DNA of 64,000 bases from Neodontobutis hainanensis (Eukaryota > Chordata > Actinopteri > Gobiiformes > Odontobutidae), in assembly GCA_024349245.1 (NCBI GenBank), contig JALDNG010000005.1, forward strand, positions 19,720,501-19,784,500, given 5' to 3'. Both the position numbers and the translations under genes were made by a program. The notes beneath the pieces were generated by a model. It was given only the letters and a program-made list of their open reading frames with translations, searched no databases and was not told where the DNA came from. Shown piece by piece: positions 36,333 through 47,484 of the stretch. Position 1 is the first letter of the stretch; each line of letters opens with the position of its first letter.

Positions 36333-36791
36333 GAGATTGTTCCATTGATTGACAGATTTGAAAATGAAGGGTGTCTATGCAAAGGCAGAGCTTCTTTTGG
36401 GTAATCTACAGTCATTTCGACTTCTTCGTCTGTTCTGAGCAGAGCTGTACAAATTGCTTCAGTAGTTGTGGTGCACTGTTATTAAGGATATTAAAAATTA
36501 ATCGTACATTTGAGTACGCAATTAGATTCTCAAAATTTTGCATTTTAAACCAACTAAAAATTTGACATAATAAAAATTTGTCTTAATTAGACAATTAGAC
36601 AATGTAGATGAAAACACCGCTCACTGTGCGCGCTTTTGGACAAGACGCACAACAAGCATCTCTCATGTTTGGTTTATGAAGAACTTCAGCAGAGACTAGA
36701 GAAGTTGCAATGGTTCCTCTGTAAATGTTATAAGTCTTGCGGTTTGTGAACCTTATATTTGTTTTAAAGACAGAACGCAGTATCAACTTTG
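36333..36791. other. No gene seen
   Basis: AT-rich interval between the LINE and the solo LTR. The short frames at 36371-36565 and 36595-36786 show nothing recognisable. Confidence 0.5.
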
Positions 36792-37239
36792 TGTCAGGTT
36801 TTATGTCTGTTATTGTCTGTTTTATTTGGTTGAGTATTTGTCTTAGTTTTGTACTGATTTGTTCTTTGTAAGTGTATCTAATATTGTTTCAAGTCTGTAT
36901 TTTAGTTCATTGATTTTTTTGTCTGTGTCTGTCTTTGTCTGTGTCCATGACTTCCTGCCTTGTGTCTTTCCCTCCTGTGGGATTACCTGCTCCGCCCTAA
37001 TATGTTTCACCTGTCCCTAGTCTGTTTTTGTATATGTTAACTCGAGATTCTTTACCTGTGTTTTCAGTGTAATTTTGGTTTTTGGGTTTTGTGTACGCTC
37101 GGACCGTTGCCTTGGTTATTTTGAATTCCTGGAGGTTCTTTTGGTTATTTTATCCTTAAATAAATTTTAGTTAACCGTTATACCTGACTCTGTGGGTTTG
37201 CATTGGCGTCTTCCTGCTCCTGGGCCATTGGCCGTGACA
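36792..37239 (+). mobile_element. Solo LTR, Ty3/gypsy-type, with perfect 5-bp target duplication
   Basis: 448 bases with TG...CA ends (TGTCAGG ... GCCGTGACA), flanked on both sides by ctttg (36787-36791 and 37240-37244). This is the mark of an integrase-made insertion. The central block GATTACCTGCTCCGCCCTAA, the GCTCGGACC block, an AATAAA signal (cttaaataaattttag, about 37155) and the tail (TTTGCATTGGCGTCTTCCTG) match the LTR at 8551-9183. No internal coding sequence is present, so LTR-LTR recombination has removed it. The Ty3/gypsy label is by likeness of layout; no polymerase is linked to it. Confidence 0.93.
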
Positions 37240-37244
37240 CTTTG

Positions 37245-39261
37245 TGTATTTGTAACAACAAAATCTTGCTACGTATTCAATACTAAATGTAATCAAAAAA
37301 AGACAGCTTCCAGGTGATGCACCTGAGGAGACAAATGTCCCACTGTGTTTAATTCATCTCCCCTCCTTCTCCTCTCCTCTCTGCAGCTTCTCTGTGCGGA
37401 ACTAATACGCAAGTGGAGGAATCATGTGTGCTATCAATAAGATCCGCCCATTGTCCATCTCTCTGCTCTTCAAGCCCCTGGCTGCTACTTAATCTATTGT
37501 TCATTGTTCTTTTGTTCATACAGACATACACCTCACACCCCCTTTTATAACTGATTTAATTCAATGAAGCTAAAAGTAAATCTTGATTCTTTGATACTTC
37601 TCTTTGTCACATTCTTTATGAGAGCGTTTTGGACATTTGTAATATTTGATTGTACTAGGACAGCACCATCACTGTATTTTAACAAAATATAACAATTCTT
37701 CTAGCAGAATTCAAAAGAATTAGATGAATGAGAAGGTGGTCAGCTCCACTTGGGAGTTGCATACTGGGGCCCCTCAAACATCAACTACACATACAGTACA
37801 TTCACCCATACTCTTGAGTGGAAGCCTAATACTTTCTACAGCCTGTTTGTTCATAACTTGACATTTTCTGGATTTGTTACACATGTTTGAATACTTGCAG
37901 AGGCAGCTGGTATCAATGGTCGGGGTGGTAGTAATGTGCGGTACAACACATGCTTATGAACCATAGAAACCAGCTGTAATGATCAGTCAGAGAAGTAAGA
38001 TAAGTTACTCAAATGTATATTTATTGTTACAAGGTTAGTGCGTGTTCTGGCTGGGCTTCATGGACGAAGAGGCACAAACAGGAGTAGGCTGAGGCTGGAC
38101 CAGAGCTGAACTGGCAGCAGGATCTGACAGATCTGAAGCGGATCAAAAAACAACAGGTGTGAATAAGGAACTGTACAGAGCCAGGCGTATCACTAACATG
38201 AGCTAGTTTTACGATCTGGCACAAAGTACGCGGTGCTCTGTACCCCGTTGATTAGGAGGGGGAGCAGTAGGAGGAATCTCATAGAGCGGCCGAAGAGGGC
38301 TGGGCTGAGCCAATGTAGCACCAGCATGGTGATATTAATAACAAGGATAATGATCCTGCTCCAACTATTTCTGACAATAGGTCCCAAACATTAGATTTAG
38401 CAGCTTGACCTGCTTTTCTTTTAATGATGTAAATTCTCTATTTCTTCCGCACTTCATTTTTCATCTTTACTTTTACTTGTGTTTTTTGGCTGGCAATAGG
38501 AGCTGCTTGGTGCTTTCCTGACGTGAGGTCAAAGGTTACAGGACATTACGCAAGTTACATTGCTACATATTCTAATCTTACCGATGAACTTAATAAAATC
38601 TGAAAAGGGCTTGCATATAAAGTGACAATTTCTTTGCCCACCTCAGCCTGATGTGACAACTTAAGCATTAGGCCTACTACTTGGTGGGCTAAGCCCTCCC
38701 TGTCATTTTCAATAAACATGTAATTTAAATATTTGTCTTTTTCAGTTTTTGTTTTTAATTATACATATATGTTGGTATCAGCGCTATGAGGGCTAATTGA
38801 AATTAGCCCAGAGGCCTGCATTTTGCCCAATAACATGGCCAGCGCATGTACAGTAGCCTAGTGGATGTAGGCTTTACAGTGACAATGGTGGTGGCAGGGG
38901 CTAAACTTAAAAAAAAAAACATGGCAGTAAATGTAGTTAGTTGTAAGTTTGTCACAAAAGATCACTGAAGGATCTAATGAAGATGGATTTCTACAATATT
39001 TAACGCAGTGATCGGGACAGTGGACCCTGGGGACAACAGGACAATTATGTTGGTGTCAAGTTGTGCTATTGATTCTTTGTTTAGTGTTAATGAGCTTTTA
39101 ATTTATGTGGATCTGGGTTTTATTTGCTGGTAGGCTGTAGTATTGTCAAGAAAAGCTCTTCTGCCCTGGTTGTTACTGTGACAGTTGGCTGTAGTAGTGT
39201 TTTTTTTTGATTGGCACGGATTAGCATCTATGCTTGGTATCTCCACGGTAGCTCAGCTCTC
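37245..39261. other. No confirmed gene
   Basis: Unique-looking DNA. The segment 37975-38376, read on the minus strand, has LTR-like traits (a TG start, AATAAA followed by a U5-like stretch, a CA end), but no matching duplication flanks it, so I leave it unassigned. Confidence 0.4.
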
Positions 39262-41088
39262 ATTTGCCCCGCGTCAGAGCACTTAAGTCCAGCTCATTTT
39301 CATCATTTGAGTATGTGTCATTCAACATGGAGCTGAGGTTTTCTCCATGTATTTTATATGTTGTTCTTTACAAAGCACCCCTACAATGTCATGATTTTAT
39401 TGATGAGTTACTGAAATGCTTTCTGTTATCTGCACAGAATTTGAACAAATCATATCTGGTGATTTCATTGTGCATCTGGATAATGTTTTTGACAGAAATG
39501 CCAAAGAACTTTCTACTATTCTTGATACTTCTGGTCTTTGTCAGCATGTTAATGAGCCGACTCATAACAGAGGTCACACTCTGGACCTGGTCATTACAAA
39601 AGGTGTTCATATTTCAGATGTCACTGTGATTGATGTTGCTCTGTCTGATCATTCTTGTGTCTTTTTCCATCTGTCCATAATTCCATAATTCCCCAAAATT
39701 TTAATGTTATAGACACCAGTGCTCCTGTTAAGGTTAAAGTGATGAGGAAGAGGCAGAAGGCTTCGTGGAGCAATGCTCCTCCTGTCAGGGCACAGAAAAG
39801 GGAATGCCGAAAAGTCCAAAGAAAATGGTGTAAATTGAAACTTTTAATTCATTATGAGGTATACAAAGAAAAATTGCATGTTCCCTATCAAAAGCTACAC
39901 TTGATGCTGCGTAGCATACGCTATGGGGAACATTCCTTGTGTGATCGGTTGTGACGCAAGTGTGTCAAGGCACAAGGCCCCATCACGGAACTGAGACTGC
40001 ACTTATCAAAGTCACAAATGACATCCGTCTGAATACAGACATGGGCAAAGTCTCTGTCTTAGTTCTGTTGGACTTGAGTGCTGCGTTTGTTACAGTGGAC
40101 CATGAAATCCTGTCACAAAGATTAGCGGAATGGATAGGTATCTCTGGAACTGGTTTCAGTCCTATCTTAATGACAGGAAGTACTTTGTTTCGGTTGGTAA
40201 CTGTGTATCAGACCAAATGGCCCTGACATATGGGCTTCTTGGGACCACTATTATTCAATCTTTACATGCTTCCTTTAGGCCAGTTAATACGCAGCTGTGG
40301 CGTATCCTACCATAATTATGCAGATGACACTCAGATTTACATTTCACTCACAGCAGGTGAAAATGGACCAATCCATTCACATTTCACATTTATTCATTTA
40401 GCTGACACTTTTATCCAAAGCGACTTACATTGTTCTACAGTAATTACCAGTGTTACAGCCACTGGAGGCAAGGTGGGTTAAGTGTCTTGCCCAAGGACAC
40501 AGCAACAGTATAAACTGTGGGGAGAGCGGGAATCAAACCACCTACATTCTGCCGCCATTCACTGTGTCACTGCATCGAACAGATTGACGTGTGGATGCAT
40601 AATCATTTTCTCCAAATGAATAGAAACAAGACTGAACTAAAATCTAGGTGTCATCATGAACTCAGACTTGAATTTTCACAGTCACATTAAGTCACTACAT
40701 CATCTGCATTTTATCACCTTAAAAGCATTTACATAATCAAAGGGATAATGTCTCAACCAGACTTAGAGAAACTTATTCATGCTTTTATCTCCAGCAGGTT
40801 AGATTATTGTAACGGCCTGCTCACTGGTCTCTCAAAATGAGGATTAAGACAGCTGCAGCTTATTCAGAACTCTAACAATGTTCAAACCTTAAAAACCTTC
40901 CTCTTTAGCTCCGCCTACACTACAACTTAAAGTGTTTTTTTTTTATCTGCACTCTTCTTTTAAAATGTTTTAAATTTTTCTTATCTTTCTTAATCTTGCA
41001 AATTGTCTTTTATTCCTGTAAAGCACTTTGAGTTACCCAGTGTATGAATTGTGCTATATAAATAAAATTGCCTTGCCTTGCTTTGCCT
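39262..41088 (+). mobile_element. L2-like LINE, gapped, with (TTGCC)n tail; split by a SINE
   Basis: The endonuclease C-terminus is readable: SFEYVSF near 39305, then ISGDFIVHLDN near 39455, PTHNRGHTLDLVITKG near 39560-39605 and ALSDHSCVFFHLS near 39640. A basic linker follows (39720-39940). After a deletion of the fingers, the reverse transcriptase gives HHGTETALIKVTNDIRLNTD near 39975, motif A (VLLDLSAAFVTVDHEIL, about 40060-40110) and GPLLFNLYMLPL with motif C YADDTQIY (40316-40340). A SINE interrupts at 40381-40554, and coding resumes with CIEQIDVWM. The tail (aaagcactttgagt, gctatataaataaaattgccttgcc) ends in pentamers at 41068-41088. Several frameshifts and stops kill the copy. Confidence 0.93.
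40381..40554 (-). mobile_element. tRNA-derived SINE inserted in the L2 copy, 8-bp target duplication
   Basis: On the minus strand, ggtggtttgattcccgctctcc contains a B box (GGTTTGATTCC). The body follows (gtgtccttgggcaagacacttaaccc) and then the tail gtaagtcgctttggataaaagtgtcagctaaatgaataaatg. The direct repeat ccattcac lies on both sides (40373-40380 and 40555-40562). Joining the flanks restores the L2 reading frame. The 5' head is short or truncated. A relative of the same SINE, head only, lies at 52290-52391. Confidence 0.88.
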
Positions 41089-42364
41089 CAGTTCACAAAG
41101 CGAGTGCAGTTTTTAACAGCTTCACTTTAGCTGCTTCAGAGGAAAAGTTAAAGGTTCCAGTGGTTGATTATTGACTATCTGCTTCTAACTTTACCTTGAT
41201 ATTGTCTTTCAGCTACAAATGCTGATAGAATGAAACTTAGTTAACGCCTGAGATAATGTGAGCAGTTGTGGTGATAGATGTGTCATTTTCTGGCACAGTC
41301 TGTTCTTCTCCAGAGAATTTTATCAGGTCTTGTTGTGATTTTATTTTTATTTAATTTTTTAATTGTTTATTTTTGTCCAGGACGAGATAAAACATTAAAG
41401 CTGTTTCTCAGGATCACTGCAACTGAGTGTTGTAGACTGATTACAGCAGAGTAATGTTCTGATTGAACATATATCAACTACATTCATTATTTATTATATA
41501 AATTATTAAATAATAGTAATGTGATACTGTTGTTGCTCTAGTGTGTGCAACTAAATATAACAATGAATCTATTAGCCCTTCCATCCAATATCACAACCAG
41601 CCACCACTGAATACTTTTTAAAGGGCATTAATTGCCACCTCTGCAAAGGTGTTGGCTCCTTTTCTCACAAACTTTGTGATGTAAAAAAGGAAAGTTAAGC
41701 ATTGAACCCCGCTTGCACACATTCTGCTCTTTCACCAGGCCTCAGAAAAATCACCTGAACTATCTCCTGACTTGTATGAATAATCCTGCTGACATCCTCC
41801 AGACATTTGCTAAATGTGTAAATGCAAAGGTTAGGAGACAGCCTGTAGGCAATTCTCCGGTCTTCCTGTAGGGACATATAAAAGGATGGTTATTTGATCA
41901 GTTTTATACTACTAAAATACTATTATTGACCATTCATTTATAATTTTAGGTTAAATGTCACATATGGTTCCTTCCCAATTGGGAAGATAGGGTTGCAGGA
42001 TTTCTCCATTCTTTCTTTACCTCAAATTTGTTTTACAGCTGCTCACATTTCAAGGTCCCCTGCAAGGTTCACCGAGGCAAGGTCTGTCCAGCTATTCCCT
42101 CACTTTCAAATATCTCTTCTTCCTCCGGCTCATGTTTTCCTGAGAAGAAATAAAAGAGCCATTCATCACAAGAGTGTTTTCACAGCTTTAGGCAAGAAAC
42201 ATACATTTAAATGGAGGCAATTTACATCCAATGCTTTTCATTTGAGGTATTTTTGTTTCTTACAGTGTGGACACTCTAATGGTGCACAAAAAAATTCCTG
42301 TCCTTTAAGAACAGTATAGTGTAGTTATTTTACCTTTAGAAACGATTAAGAGAAGCAGTTTTTC
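41089..42364. other. No confirmed gene; one weak exon candidate
   Basis: On the minus strand 41755-41865 is a 111-base open segment bounded by a good acceptor (tatatgtccctacag) and a mediocre donor (cag/gtgatt). It is described among the findings. Nothing else was recognised. Confidence 0.35.
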
Positions 42365-42512
42365 CAGTGGCAACAAGTTACAAGCACTCTAGAGCAACAA
42401 GATGACGGGTTCAAAACCAGGGTTTGCTCTGGGTGCAATAGTAGTTACTCTGGGCATTCTGGCTGAATAGGTGATGTAAATTGCCCCTAGAAATGAATAA
42501 AGCCCCATTCAC
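42365..42512 (+). mobile_element. V-SINE remnant, strongly diverged
   Basis: agcaacaagatgacgggttcaaaaccagg resembles the V-SINE B-box region, and gatgtaaattgcccctagaaatgaa its distal part, with the centre much reduced. Weak. Confidence 0.4.
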
Positions 42513-42844
42513 ACAGTTACTCAATCGACAGTGAGTACATACCCAGCAGCACTAATACTTCTTACTGGACTGAGTCCCAAAACATTCTCAGGTCTCCTTT
42601 GTGCACACTTGAACTTGCAAAGGTGGAAACCGGTGGAACTTTTTGGGGCAGTAAAAAAAAAAAAAAAAGAAGGCAGGGTAAATCTGGACAAATGCTCATT
42701 TTCTGTTCTGGTAATGTTACTTCTTTAGGTCTTTCCATCCATGTGTCCAACCTTTTAAGTAAATCTATTCTGTCTCTTTCAAACATGAGCTCCTTTCAGG
42801 TATAGACTGTATGTGTAAAGGGGGTTTATACCTACAGTATATGG

Positions 42845-42849
<5 letters not shown>

Positions 42850-42892
<43 letters not shown>
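42850..42892. repeat. (AT)n microsatellite
   Basis: About 21 AT units. Confidence 0.97.
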
Positions 42893-42894
<2 letters not shown>

Positions 42895-43989
42895 GTCCGT
42901 TTTTGTTTTTACTTATTAACAATTTTATTATTATAGATTAATTTATATTAAGAGGGCATGACACTTGCCATCCCTTTCCAGACCCACTCACCCTCAATAG
43001 CAGCCTAGGTACCTTTCCTTTTATTCATCACCATGACACAGACGTTAGTGCCAGCTTTGACACGGGATAGAAGCCTGACACAATTCAATCAAGAGATTCT
43101 GCCATCTTATATGAATGATTTATTGATGCTTGAAACTGTCACACTCTATTACTCTATACATCATTCTACAGTACATTTGAATGAGCTGTGCCCACATCAT
43201 CGGCTTGACTTTTATTACATTTTTTTACAGCTATTTAGCTTGTACGAATGTTACTGCAGGCACAAACAGCAAAGATCTACATCAACAGACCGGCTTTAGA
43301 TGCTTTGTGCTAATTTACGTGGCCTGTGTGCTTTGGCTCCAGTCTCGTCCACAACACAACACGGTTAATGAGTGTCACAGTGTGAATAGATTTTCTTCTA
43401 TCTATTTTCTCCTGTGAATGCGTACACCACCAGCTGCTAATTTCAAGCCCGGTCAGGTGCAGCAGTACACCCCTGCTACTCCGTTAAAAAGCTTATTGAT
43501 TTTGGAAACCTCCCTCCAAGTATACTTACTCCTCAAAAACACATTAATTGGTATTTATTCCTTAGTTTCACTGAGGCATGGAGACCAATAATCGTCACAA
43601 CAATCTGCACGACTGCTCTAAAGCCATATCAAACTGAGGCCAGACCACAGCCAGTCTTACCTTTCTCCTCCAAAAATAGAGCCATGTACTTTATTTAAAA
43701 AGAAGAAAAATAATGCTAGAAGAGCGACAATAAGCTCTGGGCTTGGTTTAAAACAAATTAAAATAGTTTGGAAAAAAATTACCATTCTTGTCCATTCTTA
43801 GAGAAAGATAAATTATTCTTCAGGAAAAACATGGTTAAATATGCAAATCTGTGTCTTATCTACAAAATCATATCATGGTTGAACATTATTATTGCATTAT
43901 TCCTCTGAGAGACTTTCTTCAATCAGTAGGCCTTCTCTGTCCGAGGGGCTGCAGAATGGGGAAAAACATCTGTGTACATGAGACATTCA
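42893..43989. other. No gene seen
   Basis: Unique-looking DNA with frames under 90 codons and no splice-bounded exon recognised. Confidence 0.45.
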
Positions 43990-44272
43990 GAGTGCGTTCA
44001 CACTCGCCGTGTTTGGTGTTTTTCAAACGGACTCTTGTGCTGTTGCTGTGTTGAATAAATGTGAATGCTGCCAAGACCATTTCCAAACAGAGTTCTCCGA
44101 GCGCTTCCATCTGCACTCTGGTACAGTTTGATTGAAATGTGAACCCCAAGTGGACCAGAGATGAGCCCAAACTGGAAGAGCATCATATATTGCTGATGAA
44201 AACATCAGGTAAGGTTTAATGTGTTTGTTGTTTGGGCCACAGTTGAAAATGCCAACCGTGAACGCATGCAGG
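43990..44272. mobile_element. MITE candidate with TGCGTTCAC inverted ends
   Basis: Left gagtgcgttcacactcgccgtgtttgg and right aaccgtgaacgcatgcagg are inverted. The interior has no coding. This resembles fish MITEs with GTGCGTTCACAC ends, but borders and target duplication are unclear. The minus-strand frames here reflect the repeat. Confidence 0.4.
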
Positions 44273-45523
44273 ACAAGGGCTTTTTGAAATTAAATGAAGC
44301 GTGTGAAAACAATTGTGAACACAAACTTAAAGTTTAGCTAGAGCAGTGTTTTTAAACAAGTGTACCGCTTTTTGAATTCCTGGCAGGATTTCAGCTTTGT
44401 GTTCATCTAAGCAGGACCAGTCCAACAAATTAACAGATTCAATTGTCATTGTATATACTGTTTTAGGTTACAGTCTGTCATTTTCTAACATTTTTGGCAG
44501 GTTGATGTGCCGTGCAAATCATTATTATTATTAGTTTACTGAAACTTTAACTTTCAGTAACTCATGGTGATTTTAAACCACTAGACAACATGTAACCCAC
44601 AAGCAAAACTCATGATGCCATGCCATGTCAGCTGACATTAAGCTCCTTTCCTGATACGCTGTCACTCTTCTGCGGCAGAAAAGAAATCCCAGCTGGCAGA
44701 AGGGTTTAGGTTTCAGTTGTGGTTGGTAACAGACAATGTCTCGAACGGCACAGGCAGGTCTAACTTTCTTCTCTATTATCCAGATTACATAATATATAAT
44801 ATATATATGGATAAAATAACTCAGGGGTCAGGTTTTTTAGTATGTAATGAATGGAATTCTTCATAAAGAAGTGGCGAGCTGGTAGGAATATTTTTTCTTG
44901 TATCACCCATTAACTATGGACTAAATTGATTTAAGCCTTGAAAGAAATTGAACTGATCATTAAGAAACTCTTAAAAAGAAACGGAAAAAAGACTTTGAGA
45001 GAACCCAAAGAAAAGATTTACATCACCAGACTTGCTGTAAATTTCTGTTATTTATTTATAGACTTTAAGTATGGTTTTTCTGTGAGTTACACAGTTTCTC
45101 CCTTTACCCTTACCCAACCATAATTACAGTCCTTTATTTAAGACTTCAAATCATCGTGTCTTCATTCACACCAGTGGGCTACCTAAAGAACCACTTCACC
45201 TGCGTGTGGTCAAACAACATAAAATAAACTAGAAATACTAAGTCAAATCAAAAAATAGACAAACACACAGGTGCTTTTCTTTAATTTGAGGTGCTAATGT
45301 CAACTCTGATAACAACCCCTATAATGGCGGTTGCAATGATCGGTTCATGTGATCAAATATGATCGGAGCACTTTCACAAGTAAAAGTTCCAGTGAAAGAC
45401 AAGAAGGTATGCAATTATAAGCTTCTGTGGAGATGCACAAGGTAACAGTTGCAACATAAATCTTGGTGTCACTTGCAATGTTTAGCAACACCCAGGAGCC
45501 AATACTCTGGAGTCTGTTGTTGC
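44273..45523. other. No gene seen
   Basis: AT-rich, with no recognisable exon or repeat family. Confidence 0.45.
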
Positions 45524-45531
45524 CTCTAGAG

Positions 45532-46081
45532 CAGGGGTTCCCAAACCTTTTAGACCGCAACACAAAAGATAACAATGCAAGAGCCCTGCAACCCCCCTAA
45601 TGTCCCCTGAGATGGTTGAAACATACAAATGCTGCACACACAGGCACAAGGTCTATATAAAAACAGGCATAGCAACAACACAAAGAACCCGACCAAACAA
45701 CCATTGTCATTTTAGTTTTACAAGAGTGAATACATCAGTAAAAGGAGTCCTAATGTAAAAACTCACAGGTGAACACAGAATGCATGCAGGTACAGGACAA
45801 CAACAGAAACAGAAACATACTATATCTACACCTGAAACTGTTGTAAGCTGGCAGCCAAAACATACCTGCACAATGTTTCAATGTGGTGCTTTAAACTGGT
45901 GCTCATTACAAATGCTGGTGTAATAGTTTTGATTTGCCTGGTTTATTTGGAAATTAACTACAGTTCTGACTAGCATATGTTATTCATTTAATACATTTAC
46001 ATTTAATTTTTTTTTTTTATAATTTCTGGAAATCATCTCACAACCCCTTAGTTGGGGTCTCGCCCACTTTTGAAACCCCTG
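45532..46081. mobile_element. hAT non-autonomous element 1 (550 bp) with 8-bp duplication CTCTAGAG
   Basis: Ends are CAGGGGTTCCCAAACC on the left and, read on the opposite strand, CAGGGGTTTCAAAAGTGG on the right. The flanks at 45524-45531 and 46082-46089 are both ctctagag. This fits the 8-bp hAT duplication and the preferred nTCTAGAn target. No transposase remains; the interior is AT-rich. Confidence 0.9.
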
Positions 46082-46227
46082 CTCTAGAGGAGCAATAAAA
46101 TGACATTTTGCACGGTTGTACGTCGCAATGCAGACACTTAAGGCATAGCTTAAAAGCAAGCTTACAGTTAGACCTTCTCCCTTAAAGCAAGAAGCTTGTA
46201 ATCCTGGGTCAATCAAGGAGTCTGCAT

Positions 46228-46944
46228 TAAGGATGGGCATTTTCCACAAATATTTGAATATTTAAGATAATAATATTCATTTAAATGAATTTTAATGAGA
46301 GAGGTGTTAAGTTTTTAGTTTTGACAAATTAAAATGTATTTATGAACTTCATATCCTAACAGTATTGAAGTGGTAGAGAGGTTAGCATTCCTGCCTCACA
46401 GCAAGAAGGTCGTAAGTTCAAAACCCGGCCGACTCAAACATTCTCGGGCCGATTCTGGTCTTTCTGTGAGGAGTCTTCTCTCCGGGTACTCCGGCTTCCT
46501 CCCACCGTTCAAAGACATGCATGTACAGGTCAATTGGCAACTCTAAAGTGTCCCTAGTGAATGAATATGAGCAGGAGGACCCCCTCGAAAATGAGATGAT
46601 TCATCTCAAGGGATTAATCCTCACAAAAAATGGGAATAAATAAAAAAATAAAGTATACTGTAGCCTATATTCAGAAACAACTTTACAGGCTACATACTGT
46701 GTTTTGTAGCTAAAAATGAAACAGTATTTGCTGTTGTGATAGCTTTTTCATGACAAATTTTGCACTTGACAAGCTGGTTATTTTTTTCAAAGTAACTCCA
46801 ACTTATGACATTGTATGACATTTACAAACAAACTGAATCTATTGAGTTTTTAAGACAAAAATTATTAATTTGTTACATTAGAGAAATTTGAATAGTGTTT
46901 TTATAAATTGCAGATCGAGTTTCAAATATTTGTGCCCATCCCTA
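46228..46944. mobile_element. hAT non-autonomous element 2 (717 bp) with 8-bp duplication GTCTGCAT
   Basis: The inverted ends read TAAGGATGGGCA...ACAAATATTTGAA on the left and, on the other strand, TAGGGATGGGCACAAATATTTGAAA on the right. The direct repeat gtctgcat flanks it (46220-46227 and 46945-46952). No coding. It sits inside a V-SINE and itself holds another V-SINE (46371-46655). Confidence 0.92.
46371..46655 (+). mobile_element. V-SINE (inner copy) with an alternative 3' end
   Basis: Head tggtagagaggttagcattcctgcctcacagcaagaaggtcgtaagttcaaaaccc, with A box and B box recognisable, then tctttctgtgaggagtcttctc, ctccggcttcctcccaccg and aagacatgcatgtacagg. Its 3' part differs from the copy at 28190-28596: it ends ccctcgaaaatgagatgattcatctcaagggatt, then an A-rich aataaataaa tail. 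This suggests a SINE subfamily with another LINE-matching tail. Confidence 0.82.
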
Positions 46945-47217
46945 GTCTGCATGTCCTCCTTGTGTTACTGCAGGATCTCTCCAGGGTACTTAGGCGCCCA
47001 TTGACATGCATGTGTAGGTAAATTGGTAAATCTAAATTGCCCACAGTGAGAAAATGTGATCGTGAACAATAATGGCAAAGTGAATGGAATATCTATCATT
47101 GTCCGAGTATCAAGCGTCAGCCCTTTGATTAACTGGCCACTGTCCAGGGTGTACCAGGTCCAATCTGCTGGGATAGGCTCCAGCCCCTGTGATCTATAAT
47201 GTGATTAAGAGGAAGAA

Positions 47218-47484
47218 GATAGATAGATCTTTAATGTCATTGTCATATGTACAACGATACATATTGTAAAAAACACTAAACCAATAATATTTAAGAATAA
47301 AATCACCTAAAAACCGCACACATACATCAAACAAAACATTGGTCCAGACTTTTTTATTTAGCATTATTTCTTTAGATGTTTTTCGCCAGACCGTTTGTAC
47401 ACAAAACATACAAAAACATACAAACATAGCACCAATAACTGAGACACCTAGCTGCTGCAACTATGTGCGCCGCCATCTTCCTCC
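47218..47484 (-). mobile_element. Short LINE-derived non-autonomous element
   Basis: On the minus strand it begins ggaagatggcggcgcacatag, like the start of the LINE whose 5' end is at 36332 (aagatggtgctgctg). It ends ttgtacatatgacaatgacattaaagatctatctatc, the kind of 3' end and tetramer tail I know from such fish LINEs. Only ~270 bases separate the two ends. The most likely reading is an internally deleted, SINE-like derivative. The 88-codon frame inside has no recognised domain. Confidence 0.55.

Larger units (their letters stand above)
46165..47217 (+). mobile_element. V-SINE (outer copy), split by hAT element 2
   Basis: The head (cttctcccttaaagcaagaagcttgtaatcctgggtc, 46172-46210) runs to gtctgcat at 46220-46227. 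After the hAT element the body resumes with gtctgcatgtcctccttgtg (46945) and continues with tgacatgcatgtgtagg, taaattgccc, gccactgtccagggtgtacc and gctgggataggctccagcccc to about 47215. The insertion point lies within the central domain. The 3' tail meets the tail of a minus-strand LINE derivative. Confidence 0.85.

Noticed and set aside
37975..38376. Possible further solo LTR on the minus strand
   Set aside because: TG...CA-like ends and an AATAAA are present, but the flanking 5-mers (ccagc, atagg) differ and it does not align with the two LTRs defined here.
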